A DNA stretch of 64,000 bases from Bradyrhizobium sp. Ai1a-2 (GCF_000426245.1 NZ_AUEZ01000002.1:1-64000), one strand, 5' to 3'. Positions 53,169 to 63,090 are shown, counted from the stretch's first letter. Notes: generated from the letters alone by a model not told the origin. Numbers and translations are program-made.

Positions 53169-53921
53169 CTACGCGGATCGCTGCGACCAGCCTACAGGCG
53201 CCTCGATATCGAAATTGGCAAGCTCATAGCCGCGACGGAAATCGACGATGTGCTTGTCCATCCAGGACCGCGCCTCGGCGGGATTGCGATCGCTGAGCGC
53301 CTGCAGGATCTTCTCATGGGCGAACAGCAGGCGCTCGCCCGCATTCAGGCGGGAGAACACCTTGAGGAAAGCCGGATAGAACAGCTGGCTCATCGGCTCG
53401 CGGCTGAGCTGCAGGGCGCGGTTGCGCGAGGCACGCGCGATGATCTGATGAAACTCGATGTCGAGCGCAACGAGGCTCTGCTTGTCCTCGAGCGCCGTCC
53501 TGGTCTTGTCGACATTCGCCCTGAGCGCGGCCAGCATGTCGTCGTCGATCCGCATCGCGGCGCACTCGGCCAGCACCGGCTCGAAACACCGCATGCTTTC
53601 CCAGAGCTCGAAGAAGCTGATCTCCTGCAGCACGATCGCCGCCGTCACCTTCTCGGAAATGTCGGCTTCGCGAGGCGCGGTGACATAGAGCAGCTTGCCA
53701 CCGTCGTGACGGCGGACCAGGCCATTCTGCTCCAGCACGCGGATCGCTTCCCGCACCGTCGAGCGGTGGACACCAAAGCCCGCGGCCAGCGCGGTCTCCG
53801 CCGGCACCCGGTCGCCGACGGCCCACTCGCCCGACATGATCTTGGCTTCGATGCTGCGCACCACCAGCCGGTAGACCGGCTCGTTTCGCTCTTGCGCGCT
53901 GTTGTGGTCTGCTAGGGACAT
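53169..53921 (-). CDS. GntR-family transcriptional regulator (FadR/FCD subfamily)
   Basis: A 250-residue regulator with an N-terminal winged helix (about 15-80; GDRVPAETALAAGFGVHRST, VREAIRVLEQNGLVRR) and a helical FCD domain (about 95-235) with probable metal-binding histidines in DIEFHQIIARASRN. FCD regulators usually bind a carboxylate ligand and repress their own operon. It is the last gene of the acyl-CoA operon, starting five bases after the synthetase stop, so an acyl-CoA or acid intermediate is a likely effector. Confidence 0.92.
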   Translation of the reverse strand: MSLADHNSAQERNEPVYRLVVRSIEAKIMSGEWAVGDRVPAETALAAGFGVHRSTVREAIRVLEQNGLVRRHDGGKLLYVTAPREADISEKVTAAIVLQEISFFELWESMRCFEPVLAECAAMRIDDDMLAALRANVDKTRTALEDKQSLVALDIEFHQIIARASRNRALQLSREPMSQLFYPAFLKVFSRLNAGERLLFAHEKILQALSDRNPAEARSWMDKHIVDFRRGYELANFDIEAPVGWSQRSA

Positions 53922-53926
53922 CTTGG

Positions 53927-55594
53927 TCAGACCACGCTTGACGTTCTGGATGACGACGATGCCGGGCGCGCGAACTCGCGGTCGCGCAATTCGCGGCGGC
54001 GGATCTTGCCGGTGATCGTCATCGGCAGCTCGGCGATGTACGCGATCGCGCGCGGATATTTATAAGGCGCGGTGACCGACTTGACGTGGTCCTGCAGTTC
54101 GCGCGTCAGTTCCAGCGAGGCCGCATGGCCCTGCCGCAGCACGACGAACGCCTTCACGATCTCGCCGCGTTCGGTGTCGGGACTACCGACCACCGCGCAC
54201 ATCTGCACCGCCGGATGCTCCGCCAGCGCGTTCTCGACCTCGATCGGGCCGATGCGATAGCCGGCTGAATTGATCACATCGTCCGAACGTCCGCGGTACC
54301 AGAGATAGCCGTCGGCATCCTTCTCCGCGCGATCGCTGGTCAGAAACCAGCGCCCATCGGGACCGTCGATGAAGCAGGCCGCGGTGCGCTCCGCATCCTT
54401 CGAGTAGCCGAGCATGAGTTGCGGGTTTGGCATCTTCAGCGCGAGGTCACCCTCCTGCCCCGGCGGCAAGCGGTTGCCATCAGCGTCGATCACATCAAGG
54501 TCGGAGCCCGGCGACGGACGTCCCATCGAGCCGTAACGGACCGGCTCGTTTGGATAGTTCAGCGCCACCATCAGGGCTTCGGTCTGCCCATAGGCTTCAT
54601 CGATGCGGATGCCGGTTGCCGCTTCCCAGCGCTCGGCTACGACGGGGTTCATGGCTTCGCCTGCGGTGACGACGCGGCGCAGCCGGCCGAGATCGCTGCG
54701 CGCGCGGACTTCGCCGACGACCCGCGACAGCTCCGTGCCGGGCGCACAGTAGACGGTGACATGGTGCTTGCGCAGGAACTCGAGCCGATCCTTCGGCACA
54801 AAGGGGCCGTCGAAGAAGAACGAACAGGCGCCGCAGCTCAGCGGCCCGAAGATGATGCTCGTACCCGCCTTGCTCCAGCCGGTGTCGGCCGTGCACCAGA
54901 TCACCTCGCCGGGACGCAGGTCGAGCCAGTAGATCGCCGAGACCCGCCACGCATAGATCGCGCGCGCCGCATGGACCACGGCCTTCGGATGGCCGGTCGA
55001 GCCGGACGTGTAATACATGATCGCCGGATCTTCGGCGCGGACGATCGCCGGCTCGATCGTCTCCGAAGCGCGCGCCATTTCGCTGTCCCAATCGAGCCAG
55101 CCCGCCGCCTCGCCCAGCGCGATCCTCACCGGGATCAGCTTCTCCACCGACGCAAACTTCGCCGTCTGCTCCGGACGGCAGATCGTCGCCTTGGCCTCAG
55201 CATTGGCGACGCGATATTCGATATCGCGCGCCGTCAGCATCTCGATGCACGGGATCGGCACTGCGCCGATCTTCATCGCCGCAATCAGCGCGATGAACCA
55301 TTCCGCCAGCCGCGGCAGCATGATGATGACGCGATCGCCCTTCTCCACGCCGTTCGCCCGCAGCACATTCGCGAGCCGGTTCGATAGCAGCGACAGATCG
55401 GAATAGCTGTAGCGTCGCGTCTCGCCCGCGGCGTTCTCCCAGATCAGCGCCGGACCGTCCTGCTCGCGGGCGCGGCGGTCGATGATGTCGGTGCCGAAAT
55501 TGAAGGTCTCTGGCACCTGCCAGCGGAAATTGGCGCACAGGCTTTCATAGCCTTCAACCGCAGGCACATTGGGTGGTGACCAGATATCGCGCAT
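53927..55594 (-). CDS. Acyl-CoA synthetase (AMP-binding)
   Basis: A 555-residue ANL-superfamily enzyme activating a carboxylic acid to its CoA thioester through an acyl-AMP. The ATP-binding motif is IMYYTSGSTGHPKAVVH (about 190-205), with IDEAYGQTEALM and the GYRIGPIEVENAL hinge to the C-terminal domain, where the catalytic lysine is expected in ITGKIRRRELRDREF. Length and motifs fit the medium-chain/acetyl-CoA synthetase-like group. The acid used is unknown. It is third in the operon with the dehydrogenase and phosphotransferase genes. Confidence 0.93.
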   Translation of the reverse strand: MRDIWSPPNVPAVEGYESLCANFRWQVPETFNFGTDIIDRRAREQDGPALIWENAAGETRRYSYSDLSLLSNRLANVLRANGVEKGDRVIIMLPRLAEWFIALIAAMKIGAVPIPCIEMLTARDIEYRVANAEAKATICRPEQTAKFASVEKLIPVRIALGEAAGWLDWDSEMARASETIEPAIVRAEDPAIMYYTSGSTGHPKAVVHAARAIYAWRVSAIYWLDLRPGEVIWCTADTGWSKAGTSIIFGPLSCGACSFFFDGPFVPKDRLEFLRKHHVTVYCAPGTELSRVVGEVRARSDLGRLRRVVTAGEAMNPVVAERWEAATGIRIDEAYGQTEALMVALNYPNEPVRYGSMGRPSPGSDLDVIDADGNRLPPGQEGDLALKMPNPQLMLGYSKDAERTAACFIDGPDGRWFLTSDRAEKDADGYLWYRGRSDDVINSAGYRIGPIEVENALAEHPAVQMCAVVGSPDTERGEIVKAFVVLRQGHAASLELTRELQDHVKSVTAPYKYPRAIAYIAELPMTITGKIRRRELRDREFARPASSSSRTSSVV

Positions 55595-55657
55595 CGTTTC
55601 CTCCTGTTCGCGCGTTTTGCGCTTGTTGTTCTGTTCTGCGGCGGCGGCTGCTGCCGC

Positions 55658-56851
55658 CTATCTCGCGCCGTGCGTCACGATCCGCCGCCCGATCGCCCAG
55701 CGATGCACTTCCGACGGGCCGTCATAGATGCGGAAGGCGCGGACGTCGCGATAGAACCGCTCCACCACAGTGTCACGCGTGGTGCCGAGCCCGCCGAGGA
55801 TCTGCAGCGCACGGTCGGCGACGCGCGCGATCGCTTCCGAGCAGATCACCTTGGCCATCGAGCTTTCGGTCGAGGCCCGCTCGCCTTTGTCGAGCAGCCA
55901 CGCCGTATGCCAGATCGTCAGCTGCGCCTGGTGGATGTCCATTGCGTTGTCGGCCAGCATGAAGGAAACGCCCTCGTGCTCGCCGAGCGGCTTGCCAAAC
56001 GCGGTGCGACGCCGCGCGTACTCGGTTGCAATGTCCTGGGCGCGGATCGCGGCGCCGAGCCAGCGCATGCAATGGGTCAGGCGAGCCGGCGCGAGGCGAA
56101 CCTGGGCGTGGCGAAAACCCTGTCCGATCTCGCCGAGCACGGCGTCGGCAGGCAGGCGGAGGCCGTTGAAGCGGACCACCGCGTGCCCGCCGACAAAGCT
56201 GGAATCGATGGTGTCGAGCGTGCGCTCGATCGTGATGGCGGGATCGGACATGTCGGCGAGGAACATGGTCGCGGCCCCCTCCATTCCTGCGCCGCTTGTC
56301 TTCGCCATGATGATCGCAAATGCGGCGCCCTCGGCGCCGGTGATCAGCCATTTCTCGCCGTCGATGACCCAGTCATTGCCGTCGCGCCGCGCTGTCGTCT
56401 GCAACTGGCCGGGATCGGAGCCTGCGCCGGGAGCAGGCTCCGTCATGCAGAAGCAGGAGCGGACGTCTCCGGTCGCGAGCGGCTTCAAATAGCGCTCACG
56501 CTGGTCCGGCCGTGCCACGACATCGAGGAGATGGATGTTGCCCTCATCGGGCGCGGCGCAATGCAGGGCGACGGGACCCAGCATCGAATAGCCGGCAGCG
56601 GTGAACACGGCGGCGCGGCCGATGTGCGACAGATGCTGGCCGCCATATTCGGCCGGCGCGTGCGGCGCGAATACGCCGGCCTTGCGCGCGAGGGCGTTGA
56701 GCTCGCGCCGCAACGCGTCGGTCGGTCCATGGGACGTCCAGCGCTTGTCCTTCTCGAACGGGACCACCGTTTCGTTGACGAAGGCTTTGACGCGATCGGC
56801 GAGTTCGGACACGCGCGGCGGCAGCGAAAAGTTCATGTCGAGTTGATGCAT
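55658..56851 (-). CDS. Acyl-CoA dehydrogenase
   Basis: A 397-residue flavin enzyme introducing a double bond in an acyl-CoA. FAD/substrate motifs are CFCMTEPAPGAGSDP (about 135-148) and a C-terminal LQILGGLGTTRDTVVERFYRD; the YARRRTAFGKPLGEHEG segment is characteristic. It belongs to the group commonly encoded beside an acyl-CoA dehydrogenase-associated phosphotransferase, as here. The start ATG 56851 is two bases past the stop of that gene. Substrate chain length is not determined. Confidence 0.94.
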   Translation of the reverse strand: MHQLDMNFSLPPRVSELADRVKAFVNETVVPFEKDKRWTSHGPTDALRRELNALARKAGVFAPHAPAEYGGQHLSHIGRAAVFTAAGYSMLGPVALHCAAPDEGNIHLLDVVARPDQRERYLKPLATGDVRSCFCMTEPAPGAGSDPGQLQTTARRDGNDWVIDGEKWLITGAEGAAFAIIMAKTSGAGMEGAATMFLADMSDPAITIERTLDTIDSSFVGGHAVVRFNGLRLPADAVLGEIGQGFRHAQVRLAPARLTHCMRWLGAAIRAQDIATEYARRRTAFGKPLGEHEGVSFMLADNAMDIHQAQLTIWHTAWLLDKGERASTESSMAKVICSEAIARVADRALQILGGLGTTRDTVVERFYRDVRAFRIYDGPSEVHRWAIGRRIVTHGAR

Positions 56852-56853
56852 CG

Positions 56854-57945
56854 TCAGTTTCCTCGCTCAGTTCCGGTCATGGCATCGCGCGCGACCAGTA
56901 GAATGTCTTCGCCAAGACGGGCGAAGTCGGCATAGCGATTGTCCTTCACCGCGCCATTGACCCATTGCCGGTGCAGCTGCAGGAACACGATCCCGAGCTT
57001 GAACAGCGCGAGCACGCGCATCGCCGGCAGGTCGTCGATGTCAAGACCGGTCAGGTCGGCATAACGCCGCGCGACCTCGGCACGGCGCCAGAATCCGGGA
57101 TGAGTGGTCGGCATTTGCTGCAGACGCTGCAGCGCCGGCGGATCGTCCGGCTGTGCCCAGTAGCTCAGCAGGGTCGCCAGATCGAACAGCGGATCGCCCC
57201 GCGTGCCCATGTCCCAGTCGACCAGCGCGACCGGCGAGCGGCTCTGCGGATTCAGGATCAGATTGTCGAGCTTGAAATCGCAATGCAGCAGCGTCGGCCC
57301 CCGCTCGCGGAATGTCTGCCGCGACAGCCACTGCGAGATGTCCTGCAGCAGACCTCGCAACGCGCCGTCCTCAGTAACCAGCGCGCCGCGTTTCGACCAG
57401 CCGGCAATCGCGCGGGCGATGAAACCCTCGGGGCGGCCGAGATCCTCAAGTCCAACCGCGCGCGCATCGACCCCGTGCAGCGCGGCCAGCGTCGCCACCA
57501 TCATCTCCGAGAGAACTTCCGGCGCATCCGCGCGTCGCTGCAGCGGCGACAGATCCGCGCCGCGGATGACGAGCCCGGCGCGATATTCGATCAGTTGGAA
57601 GGGAACGCCGATGACGCCGCGGTCGCCGCAGTAATGCAGCCCTCTTGCGATGAACGGAAGCGCATCGGCAAGCCGCGACAGGATGCGATGCTCGCGCGCC
57701 ATGTCGTGAGCACCCGGCGGCAGATCGCCGTCCGGCGGACGACGCAGGACGGTCGGCGCGCCGTTGACGATGAGGAGATAGTTGCGATTGGCGAGGCCGC
57801 CGGCAAACTGCCGGATCGGCTGCGCCAGATCGACGCTCATGCCGTGCGCTTCCAGGTAGCGCGCAAGGCGATCCCAGTCGGACGGCGCGGTCTCCGCGGC
57901 CGACAACAGCCCCGGATTTTCGGGTGGCGACGGATCAGTCGGCAC
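56854..57945 (-). CDS. Phosphotransferase family protein (acyl-CoA dehydrogenase-associated)
   Basis: A 363-residue kinase-fold protein of the aminoglycoside/choline phosphotransferase superfamily. The catalytic loop is LLHCDFKLDNLILNP (HCDxxxxN) and the metal site is VALVDWDMGTRGDP. An N-terminal nucleotide-binding lobe has RQFAGGLANRNYLL. GTG 57945 has GGGGAGG nine bases upstream; a TTG at 57963 is possible. Members beside acyl-CoA dehydrogenases phosphorylate hydroxyacyl-CoAs in fungi and animals, so the operon may degrade hydroxy acids by phosphorylation and elimination. This last point is inference. Confidence 0.9.
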   Translation of the reverse strand: MPTDPSPPENPGLLSAAETAPSDWDRLARYLEAHGMSVDLAQPIRQFAGGLANRNYLLIVNGAPTVLRRPPDGDLPPGAHDMAREHRILSRLADALPFIARGLHYCGDRGVIGVPFQLIEYRAGLVIRGADLSPLQRRADAPEVLSEMMVATLAALHGVDARAVGLEDLGRPEGFIARAIAGWSKRGALVTEDGALRGLLQDISQWLSRQTFRERGPTLLHCDFKLDNLILNPQSRSPVALVDWDMGTRGDPLFDLATLLSYWAQPDDPPALQRLQQMPTTHPGFWRRAEVARRYADLTGLDIDDLPAMRVLALFKLGIVFLQLHRQWVNGAVKDNRYADFARLGEDILLVARDAMTGTERGN

Positions 57946-58289
57946 GCGCCCTGGCCTCCCCAAATTGGGGTCCTCGCCTTACCGCCGGTCGAACGGCGCG
58001 AGGACCATTATTGTCGGACCAAAATTAGCGCCAATGCTCCCAGACTTGCAACCGGGTAGAGAGCAAATTCAATAACGGCGATACGACTAGCCCATAATAA
58101 TTTGTAATTGCTCAGTATTTTTCGAAGGACGTTTGAACCGCTCCGTTCCTTGTTTTGTCGGACAATTCGTAGGCGTGGTTTCGATCCGGAAGCGTCGCGC
58201 GAGCGTTGTTGGACTCATGCGCGCCTGATCGGCCAGCGCGCGCGGTCCGGCCAACACCGATAATCTCTATGTGGTGGTGGCTCGCAGCG
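57946..58289. other. Intergenic region
   Basis: About 340 bases between two reverse genes. It contains the promoter region of the phosphotransferase operon and the tail of the glycosyltransferase gene's transcript. No clear gene, strong hairpin or known repeat was recognised. Confidence 0.5.
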
Positions 58290-59621
58290 TTAGCGCCGCG
58301 CGGCCTTCTTGGCGCGTGGGCGATCCTGAGAGGATGTCGCGATCGGTTCTCGAAGAATCCGGCGGATCTCCGCTGCGGTATCGATCTTGCGAATGTCGTC
58401 CGCCAACGAAGCCGCGCGCTCGCGATATTTCGGATCATCCAGCACCGAACGTACGGCGGGGCGCAATTGCTCTGCGGTGGGTGCGCTGGTCGCCAGATTG
58501 ATGCCCACTCCCGACCAGGCGATGCGGACGCTGACATCGCCGCGGTCGCCTCCCGTTCCCGCCACGACGATGGGAACGCCATAACTCAGGGCTTGATTGA
58601 CACTGCCGTAGCCGCCATTCGTGACGAATGCATCGGCTTTGGACAATGCCCACTCGAACGGGAGATACTGGGCAACCCGCACATTTCCAGGCAGCGTGCC
58701 GCTGAGCGCATCGATCGAACGTCCGCCGGTCGTGACCATGACGAGAACATCCGGCTCGTTGGCCAGCGCCTGCACCGTCGGCAGGACCAGTTCGCTGAAG
58801 TCGTTATTGGTCAACGTGCCCTGGGTGACAAGGACGACTTTGCGTGACCCATCCAATTCGTAGGCCCATGAGGGCACTGGCGCCTGGTTCGGCGTGATCG
58901 GCAGCGGGCCGACGAAGTGTACCGAACCCGGCAGCCGGCGACGCGACAGCTCGAACCGCGGCACCGTCAGCTGCAGATAGATATCTGGCAGCTCCACCAT
59001 CGCGTCATATAGATTCAATCGCAGCGGCCTGCTCCCGATCTGGGCCAGGTACTCGTTCACGCATCGTCCTGCCGGACCAAATACCGATTGTTCGTAGGTT
59101 TGGAAGAGCGCGGCATACTCCCTTTGTTGCTGGTCGTTGCGCGCGGGCGGAATGCCTGCATCGTTCGGGGCGCCGTCATCTCGACGTGACAGAAGATAAG
59201 TCGTTCCAAGCAAGGCGACGGGCGGCCGCTGCGCGCGAGGACCGAGCAGCATCGGCAACACACCCAGCATGAGATGATCGCCGATGATGATGTCCGGAGG
59301 AAACTCCCGCATGACGGTCTCGATGCTCTCATATTGAGGCAGCATGAAATCGGCAAAACCCTGCTCCAGGATCAGCCGCAGCTGCTGTGCGCCGGGCGCT
59401 GCTCTCCTGATTTCAGGAAATAACTCGGCGGCGTTTCGCGTATCGATGTCGGCCGCCGGCACGAAACTGCGGAATGTGGCGCCGATCGCTTCGACGCGGT
59501 TTCGCAGATAGCTCGATGTCAGGCCCATGACCTCCCAACCGTCGGCGATCAGTATCCGCCCGACACCCAATACCGGATGGAGATGCCCCATCATCGGGGA
59601 CGAGACGAGAAGCGCCTTCAT
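58290..59621 (-). CDS. Glycosyltransferase family 1 (macrolide/UGT-like)
   Basis: A 443-residue GT-B glycosyltransferase. The N-terminal acceptor domain starts KALLVSSPMMGHLHPVLGVG, with the catalytic histidine expected in GHLHP. The C-terminal donor domain has VVLVTQGTLTNNDFSELV and the signature YLPFEWALSKADAFVTNGGYGSVNQALSYGVPIV. It is most like macrolide or flavonoid-type glycosyltransferases that modify small molecules. ATG 59621 has GGAG eight bases upstream. It is divergent from a Bcr/CflA exporter, suggesting modification and export of a shared compound, an inference. Confidence 0.92.
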   Translation of the reverse strand: MKALLVSSPMMGHLHPVLGVGRILIADGWEVMGLTSSYLRNRVEAIGATFRSFVPAADIDTRNAAELFPEIRRAAPGAQQLRLILEQGFADFMLPQYESIETVMREFPPDIIIGDHLMLGVLPMLLGPRAQRPPVALLGTTYLLSRRDDGAPNDAGIPPARNDQQQREYAALFQTYEQSVFGPAGRCVNEYLAQIGSRPLRLNLYDAMVELPDIYLQLTVPRFELSRRRLPGSVHFVGPLPITPNQAPVPSWAYELDGSRKVVLVTQGTLTNNDFSELVLPTVQALANEPDVLVMVTTGGRSIDALSGTLPGNVRVAQYLPFEWALSKADAFVTNGGYGSVNQALSYGVPIVVAGTGGDRGDVSVRIAWSGVGINLATSAPTAEQLRPAVRSVLDDPKYRERAASLADDIRKIDTAAEIRRILREPIATSSQDRPRAKKAARR

Positions 59622-59836
59622 GAATGGTCTCCGTTGAGCAACCGAGCTTACTGATGGCCCGTCGGCTGTGACGGCGCCAAGCGCGCGCGTCATTATTGTT
59701 CGATCGCTGTTACGGTTAGGTCACCGGAGCAGACGAACGCGTTACATCCGCAACAAATCCCCGTCGAAACAGCCTTCGATTACGGAAGTAACAGAGCAGG
59801 TGCCAACTGAAATCCGCGCGCAATATTCCGGTGACA

Positions 59837-61123
59837 ATGTCGATCGAGATGCCTCGATCAACCGCTCAGCGGACAACAAACCCTCCGACAAGCTCAATCC
59901 AAATGACGGTGCCTCCAGGCAAAACGGACTCGATCGCATTCACCTGTCTGCTCGGTTTGATGGCCACGCTTCCGGGCTTCGGCACCGACATGGCGTTGCC
60001 GGCCCTTGCGGACACGGCCACTTCCCTAGCGGTTCCTGTACATAGCGCCGGCCTGACGATCAGCAGTTACATGATCAGCTTCGGCCTTGCGCCGCTGGCG
60101 TTCGGACCACTGTCCGATCGATACGGTCGCCAACCGGTGGTCGCGCTCGGCTCCATCATCTTCGTCATTGCCTCGGTCGGATGCGCGCTGGCGCCGTCGC
60201 TACCGGTGTTGATCGCGTTTCGCATCATCCAAGGGATCGGCGCGGCAGCCATGACCCTCGCGATCGCGATCGCCCGTGACACGTTCGACGATAGCGTCGT
60301 CCGCCAAAAACTGTCGAACATCGTCATGGCTATATACGTCTCCCCGATCGCCGCGCCGATGGTCGGAGCGGCCCTGCTCCAGCTCACGAGCTGGCGCGCG
60401 ATCTATGCAAGCCTTGCGGCGCTCGGGATTCTCTTGCTGATAGGCCTGCGCTTTGGTCCTGATTACGGCCGGAAGCCGCGGCCGACGGCCCGCTTCAGCC
60501 TCCTGGCGCTTGTCGGAGATTATCGCTCCGTCCTGTCGCATCCGACCTGTCGCGCATATCTCTTTGCCGCCGCGGCATCCTTCGGAGTTCTCGCCGCCTA
60601 TGCGACCGGATCGGCGCTTTTCCTTGTCCAGGTCGCGGGGCTGAGCTCAACTCAATACGGAATCATATTCGGACTGACTGCATTCGCCGGAATGGCTGGA
60701 GCGTTCGTCGACGGCCGACTCAACGCGCGTGGCGTCCCTTCACATTATTCCTTGTCGATCGGATTTACCATCCAGGTGCTTACATCGTCGGTCCTGCTGG
60801 CCATGACACTGCTCAACTGGACGCCAACCCCCATCGTTATCCTGCTATTCGTCATGCTCACATTCAGCGGAGGACTTGCGGCGCCAGGCCTCATGCAGGG
60901 AGCGCTGCAGCAGCTGCCGGAAATGGCGGGCACCGTCAGCGCCGCAACCAACAGCTTTGTGATGATATCAGGCTCAGTGACCAGCGCGCTTACGGCTGTT
61001 CTCTTCGACGGCCGGACGGCACTTTCGATGGCCGGCGTGATGGAATTCTTCTCCCTCCTCGCACTGCTGTTCTTGACCATGGCAATCGGGCGAGTCAGGC
61101 AACAGGCCCTGATGTCGTCTTGA
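59837..61123 (+). CDS. Bcr/CflA-family MFS drug exporter
   Basis: A 428-residue transporter of the DHA1 group with twelve predicted helices. Motif A is LAFGPLSDRYGRQPVVALG (about 90-110) and the antiporter motif appears in RIIQGIGAAAMTLAIAIARD. The ATG at 59837 is used, although GTG 59831 is equally possible; the first 30 residues are polar and may be shorter. Family members export chloramphenicol, bicyclomycin or similar compounds. A bidirectional terminator lies just past the stop. Confidence 0.93.
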   Translation: MSIEMPRSTAQRTTNPPTSSIQMTVPPGKTDSIAFTCLLGLMATLPGFGTDMALPALADTATSLAVPVHSAGLTISSYMISFGLAPLAFGPLSDRYGRQPVVALGSIIFVIASVGCALAPSLPVLIAFRIIQGIGAAAMTLAIAIARDTFDDSVVRQKLSNIVMAIYVSPIAAPMVGAALLQLTSWRAIYASLAALGILLLIGLRFGPDYGRKPRPTARFSLLALVGDYRSVLSHPTCRAYLFAAAASFGVLAAYATGSALFLVQVAGLSSTQYGIIFGLTAFAGMAGAFVDGRLNARGVPSHYSLSIGFTIQVLTSSVLLAMTLLNWTPTPIVILLFVMLTFSGGLAAPGLMQGALQQLPEMAGTVSAATNSFVMISGSVTSALTAVLFDGRTALSMAGVMEFFSLLALLFLTMAIGRVRQQALMSS

Positions 61124-61136
61124 GACGGGCATCCAA

Positions 61137-61173
61137 AAAGGGCCAACGAGCGAAGCTCGCCCGTTGGCCCTTT
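61137..61173. terminator. Bidirectional intrinsic terminator
   Basis: A 12-bp stem (61137-61148 with 61162-61173; AAAGGGCCAACG) encloses a GC-rich loop that can pair further. A-run and T-run flank the stem on both strands. It separates the convergent exporter and binding-protein genes. Confidence 0.88.
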
Positions 61174-61187
61174 GACATCGGGCTACC

Positions 61188-62303
61188 TTACAGCCCCTTG
61201 TCGACCTGTGCATAGCCGCCCTTGGCGTCCCACTTGTAGACGACATAATCGATCGCCTTGATGTCCCCCTTCGAGTCGAAGGCTAGCTTGCCGAGCACGG
61301 TGTCCCATTCACCAGCCTTGATGGTATCGCTCACCTTCTTCGCGTCGGTCGTTCCAGCCTTCGCCACTGCCTGCGACCATACCTGGAATGCCGCATAGGT
61401 GTAGAGCGTATACCCCTCCGGATCGATGTTCTTGGCCTTGAACTTCTCGACGATCGCTCTTGCGGTCGGCTTTTCACGTGGGTCGGGACCGAACGTGAAC
61501 AGCGTGCCTTCTGCAAGGGGACCGGCGATCGAGGCGAATTCCCGGTCGTTGATCGAGTCACCCGCCATCAGCACCGTCTTCAGGCCCTGATCCCGCATCT
61601 GACGCAGGATCAGGCCTGCTTCCGGATGATAACCGCCGACGTAGACCAGATCGATGTTGTCGCGCTTGAGCCGCGACACGATGGAATTGAAATCCTTATC
61701 GCCCTTATTATAGGACTCGAACATCTTCTCGGTCACGCCGGCCTTGTTGAGCGCCTTTTTGGTTTCCTCGGCGATTCCTTTGCCGTAGGTCGTCTTATCG
61801 TTGAGAATCGCGATGTTCTTGCCGGCGTAATTCTTGGCAATATAGTTCGCGGCGACCACCCCTTGCTGGTCGTCCCGGCCGCACACCCTGAACACGTTCG
61901 ACAGCTTGCGCTCCGTGAGCATCGGATTGGTCGAGCCCGGCGAGATCTGCAGCACGTTGCCGTCGGCATAGGCTTCCGACGCCGGGATCGACGACGACGA
62001 GCAGTAATGACCGGCGACGAACGGAATTTTTGCACTGGCGATTTTCTCGGCGACCGAGCGCGCCTGCTTGGGGTCGCAGGCGTCGTCGTTGACATCAAGC
62101 ACAAGCTTCCTGTTGAGGAGACCGCCGGCGGCATTGATATCGGCCACTGCCTGCTCGGCGCCATTCTGGAACTGGCGCCCGAACGCAGCTTCGCCGCCGG
62201 TGATCGATGAGGCCACCGCCACCCTGATGTCCTGGGCCAGCGCTGCAGAGGACAGCACAAGTGACATACCTAGTATAAGACCGAAGAGCTTGACCACTTT
62301 CAT
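61188..62303 (-). CDS. Branched-chain amino acid-type ABC substrate-binding protein
   Basis: A 371-residue exported protein (signal peptide about 1-23, ending ALAQDI) of the LivJ/LivK leucine-binding family. Characteristic segments are GGEAAFGRQFQNGAEQAVAD, GHYCSSSSIPASEAYAD and NDKTTYGKGIAEETKKAL, with two cysteines (DDACDP, HYC) and a third in FRVCGRDD. No permease or ATPase is next to it, so it may serve a shared liv transporter. The ATG at 62303 was chosen as the signal peptide starts there (MKVVKLFGL). Confidence 0.93.
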   Translation of the reverse strand: MKVVKLFGLILGMSLVLSSAALAQDIRVAVASSITGGEAAFGRQFQNGAEQAVADINAAGGLLNRKLVLDVNDDACDPKQARSVAEKIASAKIPFVAGHYCSSSSIPASEAYADGNVLQISPGSTNPMLTERKLSNVFRVCGRDDQQGVVAANYIAKNYAGKNIAILNDKTTYGKGIAEETKKALNKAGVTEKMFESYNKGDKDFNSIVSRLKRDNIDLVYVGGYHPEAGLILRQMRDQGLKTVLMAGDSINDREFASIAGPLAEGTLFTFGPDPREKPTARAIVEKFKAKNIDPEGYTLYTYAAFQVWSQAVAKAGTTDAKKVSDTIKAGEWDTVLGKLAFDSKGDIKAIDYVVYKWDAKGGYAQVDKGL

Positions 62304-62574
62304 GCGAAAGTCCTTGGTGTTGTTTAGAGAGACGGCGACTACGCCGAATTCTTCATAGCATGGTCGGCTCACATCGGCGCGATGTCCCCTGCATTTTTTT
62401 CCAAGGGCGCCGGCTCCATCGAGAGGAGGTGGCGCAACCTCTGTGATCCGTGACTAACCAGGAAAGCAGCCACGGCGCGGTGTTACGGCCGTAGCCATAT
62501 TTTCCGCCGTCGGAATGCTCCGGAAACATGGACGCGTCAGAGTCCTGCAGCTTGATATTTTCCGGGAGATATCG

Positions 62575-62979
62575 ATGCTGTACACAGAACAACTGCTCAA
62601 TACTCGACCCCAGTCGCGGAGTCGCGCGCCATACCGCAATGATCGACGCGCCGCGCTGGAACGATCGTCCAATTATGACTCCAATTATGACAAGGCGCAG
62701 ATCTTACTGCCGTGGCGAGACCTAGCTCAGCCGGATCGACAGTCCGGTCAAGAGGCGGCGGTTCGCGCGGATTACCCGACACAGACGCAACAGGCGCCAG
62801 AGGTTCGGCGATGGTACGTCTCGATCGGCGCGATGGTGATGTTCGTGCTGTCCAAGATGCGCGACGAGCTGGAGATACGCCGGGCCATGGCGGAGCTCCG
62901 GGAGCTCGACGACCGAATGCTGCGCGATATCGGGCTATCCCGCTGCGATATCGCTTCCGTCCGCAGGCGCGAAATCTAG
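62575..62979 (+). CDS. DUF1127 protein with extended N-terminus
   Basis: A 134-residue protein ending in the DUF1127 motif RAMAELRELDDRMLRDIGLS then RCDIASVRRREI (about 103-134). The first 80 residues are arginine/glutamine-rich and low in structure. DUF1127 proteins of alphaproteobacteria often bind RNA and influence small-RNA and phosphate or stress responses. GGGAG precedes ATG 62575. It is followed by another DUF1127-like gene. Confidence 0.88.
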   Translation: MLYTEQLLNTRPQSRSRAPYRNDRRAALERSSNYDSNYDKAQILLPWRDLAQPDRQSGQEAAVRADYPTQTQQAPEVRRWYVSIGAMVMFVLSKMRDELEIRRAMAELRELDDRMLRDIGLSRCDIASVRRREI

Positions 62980-63090
62980 CGGATCGCGCAGCGCGCAAAG
63001 ACCACTATCGCTGATGATCAACGTCGGGCGCCATGCGCCCGCCGAGGTCACGCGCTGAGGCGGTTTGCGTTTAAATAGGACAGCACCACC

